Source: Mycolicibacterium vinylchloridicum
GTDB taxonomy: Bacteria; Actinomycetota; Actinomycetes; Mycobacteriales; Mycobacteriaceae
Assembly (NCBI RefSeq): GCF_013404075.1
Contig: NZ_JACBJQ010000021.1
Location: 1-64,000, forward strand
DNA length: 64,000 nt
Direction of reading: 5' to 3'
Positions 31,544-40,779 of the stretch are shown in pieces (within the stretch, counting starts at the first letter, position 1; the number at the start of each line of letters is the position of its first letter). The notes under the pieces were generated by a model. That model made no database searches. It was not told where the DNA came from and saw only the letters and a list, made by a program, of their open reading frames with translations. Both the position numbers and the translations under genes were made by a program.

Positions 31544-32352
31544 CCACGACCACCGCCCACGCCTTCGACACGGCAATCAGCTTGACCGACAATGGAATCG
31601 GGCACCACTCCGCCCAGACCACCCCAGAGTTCGCGAACATGGTCGGCCCGTTCGGCGGGGTGACCGCCGCGGCGATCGTGCGGGCGATCGAACAGCACCC
31701 GGACCGGATCGGCGAACCCGTCGCGCTGACCGTCAACTATCTCGCCGCGGTGACCGACGGCGATTTCGACATCGCGGTGCGGCCCGTCCGCACCAACCGG
31801 ACCAACCAGCACTGGACCGCCGAGGTGACTCAGGAGCACGGACCAACCACGACCGCCACCGCCGTGTTCGGGCTGCGCCGGGACGCGTGGTCCGACACCG
31901 AAGCGACGATGCCCGACGCTCCCGATCCCGAAAGCGTCGCGCACACAACACTTCCCGGACCGGTCCCGTGGATGCGCAACTACGACATGCACTACGTGGC
32001 CGGCGGTGTGCCCACCGAGCCCGCCGAGAGCGCCTCGTCCACGACAACGCTGTGGGTGCGGCAGCGTCCGGCCCGGGCGCTCGACTTCGCCGCGCTCAGC
32101 GCCCTGGCCGATGTGTTCTACCCGAGGGTGTTCCTGCGCCGCGGGCGGATGCTGCCCGCGGGCACGGTCTCGCTGACGACCTACTTCCACGTCGACGGCA
32201 CCGAGCTGGCCGCACAGGGCACCGACTACGTGCTGGCCACAGCGCAGGCGCAGCGCTTTGCGCGCGGCTATTTCGACCAGGCCGCGCAGATCTGGGGCCG
32301 GGACGGGACACTGCTGGCGACAAGCCACCAGATCGTCTACTACAAAGACTGA
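31540..32352 (+). CDS. Acyl-CoA thioesterase-like double-hotdog protein
   Basis: The 270-residue protein fits the TesB-like thioesterase family: an N-terminal hotdog with PFGGVTAAAIVRAIEQ, a central linker and a C-terminal hotdog with DFAALSALADVFYPRVF and GTVSLTTYFH. Such enzymes cleave acyl-CoA thioesters in the cytosol. It is coupled to the HxlR gene, so that regulator probably controls it. The next gene starts directly after its stop. Confidence 0.82.
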   Translation: MTTTTAHAFDTAISLTDNGIGHHSAQTTPEFANMVGPFGGVTAAAIVRAIEQHPDRIGEPVALTVNYLAAVTDGDFDIAVRPVRTNRTNQHWTAEVTQEHGPTTTATAVFGLRRDAWSDTEATMPDAPDPESVAHTTLPGPVPWMRNYDMHYVAGGVPTEPAESASSTTTLWVRQRPARALDFAALSALADVFYPRVFLRRGRMLPAGTVSLTTYFHVDGTELAAQGTDYVLATAQAQRFARGYFDQAAQIWGRDGTLLATSHQIVYYKD

Positions 32353-33099
32353 GTGGCTGAGAACAACGATCCACCGGTTGCCCGCCGATGGCCTCACATC
32401 CTGCGGCTCGCGCTGTTCGTCGCGTTCCTGCTCGGCCTGTTCTATCTGGTGGCGGTGTCCCGGATCATCGACGTGGAACAGATTCGCGATGCGGTGGCCT
32501 CAACCGGGCCGCTGGCTCCCCTGGTGTATCTCGCGATTTCGGCTTTACTGGCCGCGGTGTTCGTCCCCGGCCCGCTCTTGGCCGCCGGCAGCGGTGTGTT
32601 GTTCGGGCCGGTGCTCGGCACGTTCGTGACCCTGGGGTCGACGGTGTCGACGGCGATGATCGCCGCCCTCCTCGGTCGCCGCGCCGGCCGGGACAGCGCC
32701 CGGGTACTGATCGGGCCGGACTGGTCGGGGCGCATCGACGCGCAGATCCAGCGCCGCGGCCTGTGGGCGGTCGTGGGTCAGCGGTTCGTGCCGGGCATCT
32801 CCGACGCGCTGGCGTCCTACGCGTTCGGGGCGTTCGGAATGCCGTTGTGGCAGATGGCGATCGGGGCTTTCATCGGATCGGCACCGCGAGCCTTCGTGTA
32901 CACCGCGTTGGGGGCGTCGATCTCGGATCTGTCCTCGCCGCTTGCCTACGTCGCCGTCGGGATCTGGTGCATCACCGCGATCATCGGAGCATTCGCCGCC
33001 CACCGCGGTTACCGTGGCTGGCGTCGCCGTGGCCGACACGAAAATGGCGGTCGAGCCTCATCGCTTCCCCCGTCACGCGATACTGAGTCACATGGCTGA
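32353..33099 (+). CDS. TVP38/TMEM64 (DedA-like, VTT domain) membrane protein
   Basis: The 248-residue membrane protein has about five helices and the VTT/SNARE-associated signature: FVPGPLLAAGSGVLFGPVLGT, then RFVPGISDALASYAFGAFGMP. Relatives act as lipid scramblases or in membrane homeostasis. It starts at GTG 32353, adjacent to the thioesterase stop, as part of the HxlR operon. The basic C-terminal tail overlaps the next gene by 8 bp. Confidence 0.85.
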   Translation: MAENNDPPVARRWPHILRLALFVAFLLGLFYLVAVSRIIDVEQIRDAVASTGPLAPLVYLAISALLAAVFVPGPLLAAGSGVLFGPVLGTFVTLGSTVSTAMIAALLGRRAGRDSARVLIGPDWSGRIDAQIQRRGLWAVVGQRFVPGISDALASYAFGAFGMPLWQMAIGAFIGSAPRAFVYTALGASISDLSSPLAYVAVGIWCITAIIGAFAAHRGYRGWRRRGRHENGGRASSLPPSRDTESHG

Positions 33100-33478
33100 T
33101 CGCAATGTGCTCGGCGGTCCCCTCGAACCCTGCGGTACCGACCCGATGACCGGGTTCTATCGCGACGGGTGTTGTTCGACCGGCCCGGAGGACGCCGGCC
33201 GGCACACCATCTGCGCGGTGGTGACCGCCGACTTCCTCGAACACCAGCGCTCGATCGGCAACGACCTGTCGACTCCGATGCCGCAATACCGGTTCCCCGG
33301 CCTGACCCCCGGCGACCGGTGGTGCGTCACGGCACTGAACTGGTTGCGCGCCCACACCGATGGGCATGCCGCGCCGGTGGTGCTGGCCTGCACCCACGAA
33401 CGGACGTTGGAGGTCGTCCCGTTGGAGACATTGCAGGAGTACGCCGTCGACGTGCCCGACGACATCGGCAGTCTGTGA
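33092..33478 (+). CDS. DUF2237 family protein
   Basis: The 128-residue protein begins NVLGGPLEPCGTDPMTGFYRDGCC and contains HTICAVVTADFLE, FPGLTPGDRWCVTALNW and a final DVPDDIGSL, the full DUF2237 pattern with conserved cysteines. Function is not known; no membrane segment. The ATG at 33092 overlaps the end of the TVP38 gene. Confidence 0.85.
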   Translation: MADRNVLGGPLEPCGTDPMTGFYRDGCCSTGPEDAGRHTICAVVTADFLEHQRSIGNDLSTPMPQYRFPGLTPGDRWCVTALNWLRAHTDGHAAPVVLACTHERTLEVVPLETLQEYAVDVPDDIGSL

Positions 33479-33605
33479 TCTAGAAGTAGCCGTTGGCCGG
33501 CGGCCACACGCCGTTGACGACGTAGTTGCCGTCCAGTGCCGACAAGTGCCTGCGCGCCGCTGCACCCGGCGATCTGAAGAACCTCGTTACCTCGCCTGAC
33601 AAACA

Positions 33606-33618
33606 AGACGCAGCGTCT
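33606..33618. promoter_or_regulatory. Perfect palindrome AGACGC-A-GCGTCT before tandem mmpL genes
   Basis: This 13-bp inverted repeat sits 49 bp before the GTG of the first tandem mmpL, just upstream of an AT-rich stretch (TAAAACTGTCTAAGTAAATT) that may hold the promoter. A regulator site is plausible; the protein is unknown. Confidence 0.4.
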
Positions 33619-33666
33619 GGTAAAACTGTCTAAGTAAATTGCCGGACGTCGAGCCAAGGGGGCTTG

Positions 33667-36528
33667 GTGAGCACGCCGACCGTAGAGCGCGAGGTCAGCG
33701 CCGACCAGCCGCAGCGGTCGTTTGTGGCCAAGTGGATCCGCCGGCTGGCGGTGCCGATCATCCTGGCCTGGATCGGCCTGATCGTCGTCCTGAACTCGGT
33801 CGTTCCGCAGCTGGAAGAGGTCGGCAAGCTGCGGGCCGTCTCGATGTCCCCCAAGGACGCGCCGTCGGTGATCGCGATGATGCGCTCGGGCAAAGTCTTC
33901 GAAGAGTCCGACTCCGACAGCTCGGCGATGATCGTCCTGGAGGGCGACAAGCCCCTCGGCGAGGACGCCCGCCAGTTCTACCTCGACATGATCACCAAGC
34001 TGCGGGCCGACACCACCCATGTGCAGCACATTCAGGACTTCTGGGGTGATCCGCTCACCGAGGCGGGCGCGCTGAGCTCCGACCAGAAGGCCGTCTACGT
34101 GCAGGTCGCCCTGGCCGGAAACATGGGCGAGACACTCGGCAACGACTCGGTCGAGGCGGTCCAGAAGATCGTCAAGGGCCTGTCGCCGCCGCCGGGCGTC
34201 AAGGTTTTCGTGACCGGTGGTCCGGCGCTGCAGGCCGATCAGCAGCTCGCCGGCGACAAGAGCATCCGGATCATCGAGATCACGACAATCGCCGTCATCG
34301 TCATCATGTTGCTGTTCTTCTACCGGTCGATCGTCACCGTCGGGCTGGTTCTGGTGATGTTGATTCTGGGTCTGACAGTGACCCGCGGCGCGGTGGCGTT
34401 CCTGGGCTATCACAACCTCATAGGTCTGTCGCCATTCGCGACCCAGCTATTGGTGACACTGGCGATAGCCGCGACGACGGACTATGCGATCTTCCTGATT
34501 GGCCGATATCAAGAGGCCCGCTCGATCGGGGAAGACAAAGAGTCGGCCTACTACACGATGTATCACGGCACCGCGCACGTGGTGCTGGCCTCCGGTATGA
34601 CGATCGCCGGCGCGACCTTCTGCCTGTCCTTCACCCGGTTGCCGTACTTCAAGTCGCTGGGCGTGCCGCTCGCGGTGGGCATGGTGGTCGCGGTGGTTTC
34701 GGCGCTGACGCTCGGCGCCGCGATCGTCACGGTGGCCAGCCGCTTCGGCCTACTGGAGCCCAAGCGGGCGATGCGGATCCGGTTCTGGCGCAAGCTGGGC
34801 GCACTCGTGGTGCGGTGGCCGGCCGGCATCCTGTTCGCGACGATCATGATCGCGCTGGTGGGTCTGATCACCCTGCCGGGCTACCAGCCGAACTACAACG
34901 ACCGCAAATACCTGCCTGCCGACCTGCCCGCCAACGAAGGGTTCGCCGCGGCGGAGCGGCACTTTCCGATCGCCCGGATGAACCCCGAAATGCTGTTGCT
35001 GGAGACCGACCAGGACCTGCGCAATTCATCGGACTTCCTGATCATCGAGCGCATCAGCAAGGCCATCTCCAAGGTCCCGGGCATCGGCCGAGTCCAGTCG
35101 ATCACCCGCCCGGCCGGAAAGCCGTTGGAGTACAGCACGATTCCCGCTCAGATCGCCATGGGCGGCACCGGGCAGACGATGAACCGCTCCTACATGCAGG
35201 ACCGCATGGCCGACATGCTGGTCCAGGGCGAGCAGATGCAAGACACCATCAACACGATGACGCAGATGATCAACTTGATGGAGAAGATGACCGGCACCAT
35301 GCACGACATGGTGACCAAGATGGACCAGATGTATCTCGACATCGCCGAGCTACGCAACCACATCTCCGAGTTCGACGACTTCTTCCGCCCGATCCGCAAT
35401 TACCTCTACTGGGAACCGCACTGCTACAGCATTCCGCTGTGCTGGTCGACGCGTTCGGTGTTCGACACGCTGGACGGGGTCGACACCATGGTCGACGACA
35501 TCCAGGAGCTGCTGCCGGATATGCACCGGCTGGATGCCATTATGCCCCAGATGGTTCCGCTGATGAAGTCGTCGATCGAGTCGATGAAGCGGATGCGGAT
35601 CATGATGCTGACCCAACAGGCCACCCAGGCCGGCCAGCAGGATCAGCAGGCCGCGTTGAGCGAAAACCAGTCGGCAATGGCCTCGGCGTTCAACGACGCG
35701 CTCAACGACGACACGTTCTACTTGCCGCCGGAGATTTTCGACAACGACGAATTCAAGCGCGGCATAAAGAATTTCATCTCCCCCAATGGCCACGCGGCGC
35801 GGTTCATCATCTCCCACGAGGAAGACCCGCTTTCGGCCGACGGGATCGACCGAATCGACGCGATCAAGGCCGCGGTCTTCGAGGCCATCAAGGGCACACC
35901 GCTGGAAGGCTCGAAGGTCTATCTGGGCGGTACCGCGTCGACGTTCAAGGACATGCAGGAAGGCAACGAGTACGACCTGTTGATCGCCGGTGTGGCCGCG
36001 CTGTCACTGATCTTCATCATCATGTTGCTGATCACCCGAAGTATCGTGGCGGCGGCGGTGATCGTCGGCACCGTGGTGCTCTCGCTCGGTGCGTCCTTCG
36101 GACTCTCAGTGCTGCTGTGGCAACACATCCTGGGCATGGAGCTGCAGTTCATGGTGATGGCGATGGCGGTCATCATTCTGTTGGCGGTGGGCGCCGACTA
36201 CAACCTGCTCCTGGTCGCGAGAATGAAGGAAGAGATACCGGCGGGCATCAACACCGGCATCATCCGCGCGATGGGCGGCAGCGGTTCGGTGGTGACCGCG
36301 GCCGGCCTGGTGTTCGCGTTCACGATGATCTCGATGTCGGTCAGCGCCATGGTCGTGGTCGCCCAGGTGGGCACGACGATCGGTCTGGGCCTGCTGTTCG
36401 ACACCCTGGTGGTGCGGGCATTCATGACACCGGCGATCGCCGCAATGATGGGTCCCTGGTTCTGGTGGCCGAAGATCGTGCGGCCCAAGCCGCTGTCCAC
36501 GCGACCGCACGGCGAGCTGCTCCGCTGA
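33667..36528 (+). CDS. MmpL family RND transporter (tandem copy 1)
   Basis: The 953-residue protein has the full MmpL layout: an N-terminal helix (KWIRRLAVPIILAWIGLIV), two porter domains, proton-relay TTDYAIFLIGRYQEAR and VGADYNLLLVARMKEE, and a Met-rich helical insert (MQDRMADMLVQGEQMQ onward) with YWEPHCYSIPLC. GTG at 33667 is preferred over the TTG at 33664 because it is correctly spaced from AAGGGGG. No mmpS precedes it. It is followed after 43 bp by a close paralogue. The exported substrate is unknown, but tandem MmpL pairs are used in glycopeptidolipid export. Confidence 0.92.
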   Translation: MSTPTVEREVSADQPQRSFVAKWIRRLAVPIILAWIGLIVVLNSVVPQLEEVGKLRAVSMSPKDAPSVIAMMRSGKVFEESDSDSSAMIVLEGDKPLGEDARQFYLDMITKLRADTTHVQHIQDFWGDPLTEAGALSSDQKAVYVQVALAGNMGETLGNDSVEAVQKIVKGLSPPPGVKVFVTGGPALQADQQLAGDKSIRIIEITTIAVIVIMLLFFYRSIVTVGLVLVMLILGLTVTRGAVAFLGYHNLIGLSPFATQLLVTLAIAATTDYAIFLIGRYQEARSIGEDKESAYYTMYHGTAHVVLASGMTIAGATFCLSFTRLPYFKSLGVPLAVGMVVAVVSALTLGAAIVTVASRFGLLEPKRAMRIRFWRKLGALVVRWPAGILFATIMIALVGLITLPGYQPNYNDRKYLPADLPANEGFAAAERHFPIARMNPEMLLLETDQDLRNSSDFLIIERISKAISKVPGIGRVQSITRPAGKPLEYSTIPAQIAMGGTGQTMNRSYMQDRMADMLVQGEQMQDTINTMTQMINLMEKMTGTMHDMVTKMDQMYLDIAELRNHISEFDDFFRPIRNYLYWEPHCYSIPLCWSTRSVFDTLDGVDTMVDDIQELLPDMHRLDAIMPQMVPLMKSSIESMKRMRIMMLTQQATQAGQQDQQAALSENQSAMASAFNDALNDDTFYLPPEIFDNDEFKRGIKNFISPNGHAARFIISHEEDPLSADGIDRIDAIKAAVFEAIKGTPLEGSKVYLGGTASTFKDMQEGNEYDLLIAGVAALSLIFIIMLLITRSIVAAAVIVGTVVLSLGASFGLSVLLWQHILGMELQFMVMAMAVIILLAVGADYNLLLVARMKEEIPAGINTGIIRAMGGSGSVVTAAGLVFAFTMISMSVSAMVVVAQVGTTIGLGLLFDTLVVRAFMTPAIAAMMGPWFWWPKIVRPKPLSTRPHGELLR

Positions 36529-36571
36529 TCCCGATCTGATCGACGTCCCCCCGGACGCCTCGCCATCTGCT

Positions 36572-39457
36572 ATGACTGTCGCCGTGGGGACTGATATCGA
36601 GGCGCCGCACAGGCGGGACGAGGTCTCCGCTGGTCAGCCGCCGCGATCGGGGGTGGCCACCTGGATTCGCCGGTTGGCGATCCCGATCATCCTGGGCTGG
36701 CTCGTCCTCATCGGCATTCTCACCGTGTTCGTCCCGTCGCTCGATGTGGTCGGCCAGGAACGCGCGGTGTCGGTGTCGCCGAAGGACGCTCCGGCGGTGA
36801 TCGCGATGATGCGCTCGGGCAAGGTCTTCGAGGAATCCAGCACCGATAGCGCGGCGATGATCGTCCTGGAGGGCGACAACCCCCTCGGCGAGGACGCGCG
36901 CCGCTACTACAACGACATGGTCGCCAAGCTTCGGGCCGACCCCACCCACGTCAAGCACGTCCAGGACTTCTGGGGTGATCCGCTCACCGAGGCCGGCGCG
37001 CTGAGCGCCGACGGGAAAGCCGTCTACGTACAGGTCGCCCTCGGCGGCAACATAGGTGAGTCGCTCGGAAACGAGTCCGTCGCAGCGGTCCAGCAGATCG
37101 TCAAGGGACTGCCCGCACCGCCGGGCGTCAAGGCCTACGTGACCGGGGGCTCGGCCATGCAGGCCGACCAGTTGCTGGAGGGCGCCAAGAGTATCCAGGT
37201 GGTCAAGATCGCCACCGTCGCGGTGATCATCTTCATGTTGCTGTTCTTCTACCGCTCGGTCGTCACCGTCGGACTGGTCCTGGTGATCCTCGTCATGGGC
37301 CTGTCGGTGACGCAGGGTGTCGTCGCATTTTTGGCCTGGCACAACGTGATCGGCTTGACGACGTTCGTCACGCAGATCCTGGTGCCACTTGCGCTCGCCG
37401 CCACCACTGACTACGCCATCTTTCTCATCGGCCGTTACCAAGAAGCCCGCGTCGATGGCCAGGACCGAGAGTCGGCCTATTACACGATGTTTCGTGGCAC
37501 CACCCATGTGGTGCTGGCCTCGGGCATGACGATCGCCGGCGCGACCTTCTGCCTGTCGTTCACCCGGCTGCCCTACTTCAGTACGCTGGGCGTCCCACTG
37601 GCCATCGGCATGGTGGTGGCGGTGGTCTCGGCGCTCACACTCGGCCCGGCCATCGTCACGGTGGCCAGCCGTTTCGGGCTGCTGGAGCCCAAGCGGGCCA
37701 TGCGGATTCGGTTCTGGCGCAAGCTCGGCGCACTTGTGGTGCGCTGGCCCGCGGGTGTTCTGTTCGCGACGGTCATGGTCGCGCTGATCGGTCTCGTGGC
37801 CATCCCCGGCTACCGGCCCAATTACGACGACGCCAAGTACCTGCCCGCCGACATGCCCGCCAACCAGGGACTCGCGGCGGCCGCGCGGCACTTTCCCGCC
37901 GCCCGGATGAATCCCGAGATGCTGCTCATCGAGACCAACCAGGACCTGCGAAACTCGGCCGACTTCCTGGTGCTCGACCGGATCGCCAAGGCGGTCACCC
38001 GAGTGCCCGGCATCGGCCGCGTCCAATCCATCACCCGCCCTGACGGAAAGCCGCTGAAATACAGCACAATTCCGGCCCAGATGAGCATCAGCGGCTCACT
38101 GCAGACGATGAACCGGTCCTACATGCAGGACCGGATGGCCGACATGCTGGTGCAGGGCGAGGACATGCAGAAGACCATCAACACGATGACGCAGATGATC
38201 ACTGTGATGGAACAGCTGAGCGGCACCATGCACGGGTTGGTGAGCAAGACCGACGAGATGGCGCTGGACATCGCGGAGTTGCGCAACCACATCGCCGACT
38301 TCGACGACTTCTTCCGCCCGATCCGCAATTACCTGTACTGGGAACCGCACTGCTACAACATTCCGCTGTGCTGGGCGGTTCGGTCGACCTTCGACGCACT
38401 CGACGGCGTCGACACGATGAGCGACGACATCCAGAATTTGCTGCCCGACCTACATCAGCTTGATTCCATTATGCCGCAGATAGTTTCGCTGATGGAGCCG
38501 ACGATCGAGTCGATGAAGCGGATGCGGATCATGATGCTGACGCTACAGGCCAGCCAGTCCGGGATACAGGATCAGATGGCGGCGTTGAACGAGGACTCCT
38601 CGGCCATGGCCGCGGCATTCAACGACTCGTTCAACGACGACACGTTCTACGCCCCGCCGGAGATCTTCGACAACGACGTCATCAAGCGGGGCATGAAGAA
38701 CTTCATCTCCCCCGACGGCCACGCGGCCCGGTTCGTGATCTCCCACGAGGACGACCCGATGTCGGAGGCGGGCATGAGCCGTATCGACGCGATCAAGGCC
38801 GCGGTCTTCGAGGCCATCAAGGGCACGCCGCTGGAAGGCTCGCAGGTCTATCTGGGCGGCACCGCGTCGGCATTCAAAGACATGCAGGACGGCAACTCTT
38901 ACGACCTACGGATCGCCGGACTGGCGGCGCTCTCGCTGATCTTCATCATCATGCTGCTGATCACCCGCAGCCTGGTCGCGGCAGCGGTCATCGTCGGCAC
39001 CGTCGTGCTGTCCCTGGGAACGTCGTTCGGGTTGTCGATTCTGCTGTGGCAGCACATCCTCGGGATGCCTTTGCAATTCGTCGTGATCGCGATGGCGGTC
39101 ATCATCTTGTTGGCGGTCGGCGCCGACTACAACCTGCTCCTGGTCGCGAGAATGAAAGAGGAGGTACCGGCGGGCATCAACACCGGCATCATCCGCGCGA
39201 TGGGCGGCAGCGGTTCGGTGGTGACCGCGGCCGGTCTGGTGTTTGCGTTCACGATGATGGCGATGTCACTGTCCAGCATGATCGTGGTGGCCCAGGTCGG
39301 GACGACGATCGGACTCGGCCTGCTGTTCGACACGCTCGTGGTGCGGGCATTCATGACACCGTCGATCGCCGCGTTGATGGGGCCGTGGTTCTGGTGGCCG
39401 AGGATCGTGCGGCGCAGGCCGCTGGCCGAGCGGCCGCACGGCGCCTTGCTCAGGTAG
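36572..39457 (+). CDS. MmpL family RND transporter (tandem copy 2)
   Basis: The 961-residue protein is colinear with tandem copy 1 and nearly identical in several blocks (GTDxxAPH-type N-terminus excepted), including DYAIFLIGRYQEAR, YWEPHCYNIPLC, EAIKGTPLEGS and VGADYNLLLVARMKEE. The pair clearly arose by duplication. The two proteins may form a hetero-oligomer or export related lipids. It overlaps the convergent TetR gene by 8 bp. Confidence 0.92.
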   Translation: MTVAVGTDIEAPHRRDEVSAGQPPRSGVATWIRRLAIPIILGWLVLIGILTVFVPSLDVVGQERAVSVSPKDAPAVIAMMRSGKVFEESSTDSAAMIVLEGDNPLGEDARRYYNDMVAKLRADPTHVKHVQDFWGDPLTEAGALSADGKAVYVQVALGGNIGESLGNESVAAVQQIVKGLPAPPGVKAYVTGGSAMQADQLLEGAKSIQVVKIATVAVIIFMLLFFYRSVVTVGLVLVILVMGLSVTQGVVAFLAWHNVIGLTTFVTQILVPLALAATTDYAIFLIGRYQEARVDGQDRESAYYTMFRGTTHVVLASGMTIAGATFCLSFTRLPYFSTLGVPLAIGMVVAVVSALTLGPAIVTVASRFGLLEPKRAMRIRFWRKLGALVVRWPAGVLFATVMVALIGLVAIPGYRPNYDDAKYLPADMPANQGLAAAARHFPAARMNPEMLLIETNQDLRNSADFLVLDRIAKAVTRVPGIGRVQSITRPDGKPLKYSTIPAQMSISGSLQTMNRSYMQDRMADMLVQGEDMQKTINTMTQMITVMEQLSGTMHGLVSKTDEMALDIAELRNHIADFDDFFRPIRNYLYWEPHCYNIPLCWAVRSTFDALDGVDTMSDDIQNLLPDLHQLDSIMPQIVSLMEPTIESMKRMRIMMLTLQASQSGIQDQMAALNEDSSAMAAAFNDSFNDDTFYAPPEIFDNDVIKRGMKNFISPDGHAARFVISHEDDPMSEAGMSRIDAIKAAVFEAIKGTPLEGSQVYLGGTASAFKDMQDGNSYDLRIAGLAALSLIFIIMLLITRSLVAAAVIVGTVVLSLGTSFGLSILLWQHILGMPLQFVVIAMAVIILLAVGADYNLLLVARMKEEVPAGINTGIIRAMGGSGSVVTAAGLVFAFTMMAMSLSSMIVVAQVGTTIGLGLLFDTLVVRAFMTPSIAALMGPWFWWPRIVRRRPLAERPHGALLR

Positions 39458-40019
39458 GTCTCGCGAGCTTCGCCTCGATCAGCACGGCCAGATCACGGCC
39501 GGCACGCTGCAACGGAATCGGCGAGCGAACCCCGATCGACATGATCACGGCGCCTTCGATTGTCGCGACGACGGTGGTGGCGAGATCCTCGGCCGACTCC
39601 GGCCCGAGTCCGGCTCGTTCGAGCGGACCGGCGATGAGCCGTATCCACTGCGCGAAAGCGTTCGCCGCGGCCCGGGCGGCGGCAGGCGCCTCCGCACCCC
39701 CCAAGATGGCGGCAACCATGGGACATCCGGCGCAGAAATCGCCCTCGGCGAGGGCGCCCTCCCACGCCCGTACGAACGCATCGACGGAGGCGATCGGATC
39801 ACCTTCGGCGACCATCTCTTCGAGCATCCAGGTAAACCCAGCCGCGGCGGATTCGGTTGCTGCGGCTATTAATTCGGGCTTGCCGTCCGGAAAATTCAGG
39901 TAGAGGGTCCGGCGCGCCAGACCGCTGTTCTCCAGAATCTGCGAGACGCTCGCACTGCCAACCCCGCGCCGGCGCACGAGCGCGACCGTGGTCTCGATCA
40001 AGCGTTGCCGAGCAGACAT
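39450..40019 (-). CDS. TetR regulator, LmrA/YxaF (QdoR)-like
   Basis: The 189-residue protein has a TetR HTH (ASVSQILENSGLARRTLYLNF) and the C-terminal FCAGCPMVAAIL segment characteristic of the LmrA/YxaF-type subfamily. It is divergent from a Ddn-like reductase gene, and the intervening DNA carries two matching palindromes. It should repress both itself and the reductase and could also affect the convergent mmpL pair. Ligands of relatives are flavonoids or drugs; here unknown. Confidence 0.88.
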   Translation of the reverse strand: MSARQRLIETTVALVRRRGVGSASVSQILENSGLARRTLYLNFPDGKPELIAAATESAAAGFTWMLEEMVAEGDPIASVDAFVRAWEGALAEGDFCAGCPMVAAILGGAEAPAAARAAANAFAQWIRLIAGPLERAGLGPESAEDLATTVVATIEGAVIMSIGVRSPIPLQRAGRDLAVLIEAKLARPT

Positions 40020-40038
40020 CTGCGCCTCCGTCGTTGCA

Positions 40039-40057
40039 CTAGACCAATCAGTCTACT
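40039..40057. promoter_or_regulatory. TetR operator-like palindrome, site 1
   Basis: Read on the minus strand the site is AGTAGACTGATTGGTCTAG, with outer arms TAGAC/GTCTA. It shares AGTAGAnnGATnGGTCTA with site 2. It lies 20-38 bp before the tetR start. The TAGA...GGTCTA outline resembles the boxes bound by LmrA/QdoR regulators, consistent with the type of TetR protein encoded next to it. Confidence 0.65.
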
Positions 40058-40070
40058 ATCGTCACATCAC

Positions 40071-40090
40071 AGTAGATCGATCGGTCTACT
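40071..40090. promoter_or_regulatory. TetR operator-like palindrome, site 2
   Basis: A near-perfect 20-bp palindrome, AGTAGA-TCGATCGG-TCTACT, with centre about 32 bp (three turns) from site 1 and 22 bp before the reductase ATG. Two copies of one motif in a divergent tetR promoter is strong positional evidence for an operator pair. Confidence 0.68.
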
Positions 40091-40111
40091 CGATCGCGAG
40101 AGGACACCATC

Positions 40112-40552
40112 ATGAGCACGGCCAATCAGGCACTGCGAAAATTTCGCCGCGAACGCTTCGTCGGCCGCTACGTCGCCAATCCGGCCGTAGCACTGCTCGG
40201 GCGCCTCGGCCTGCGCACCACGTTCGCCACAGAACTGCAGACAATGGGCCGCAAGTCAGGCCGCTGGCGGCCGGTGCCCGTGTCGGCTCGCTTCGACGGA
40301 ACCGGAGCGTGGGTGATCTCCCAGCACGGGCGCCGGTCCGGGTGGGCGCTCAATGTTGCCGACGACCCCAATGTCCGCATCCGGCAGGGCGATCGATGGC
40401 GAAGCGGTACAGCACGTTTCGTTCCCGACGACGACCCGGCCGCGCGAGCACGGACCTTTGCGACGTCCCCGATGTTGTCGCCTCTCGTGACCGCGACGTT
40501 CAAGGCATTGCAATCCGACCCGATCAGTGTGCGGATCGACTTCATCGACTGA
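40112..40552 (+). CDS. Ddn-like (deazaflavin-dependent) nitroreductase family protein
   Basis: The 146-residue protein has the DUF385/Ddn pattern: TELQTMGRKSGRWRPVPVS, GAWVISQHGRRSGWALNVADDPNVRI and a closing RTFATSPM...SDPISVRIDFID. Such proteins use coenzyme F420 to reduce quinones or nitro compounds; the exact cofactor is inferred from the family. It is likely regulated by the divergent TetR through the two palindromes. Confidence 0.85.
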   Translation: MSTANQALRKFRRERFVGRYVANPAVALLGRLGLRTTFATELQTMGRKSGRWRPVPVSARFDGTGAWVISQHGRRSGWALNVADDPNVRIRQGDRWRSGTARFVPDDDPAARARTFATSPMLSPLVTATFKALQSDPISVRIDFID

Positions 40553-40779
40553 CCCAGCGCCCGCCAACCGGCGAGTGTGCGCGTCGGTACGCGACACGCC
40601 GCCGCGGGCGTACCCGAGCGCACGCTCGTGGAGCCTGTTCTGTGGCCCGCGGGACTCCTGAGACACGTGTGGCAGACCTTTTTCAATCGACTCACGACAC
40701 CCCCGCACGGGCGTCGTCCGATGTCCCCGCGATCACTTATCTTGGACCGTCCGACCAACTACATCGAGGGGGAAGCTGC

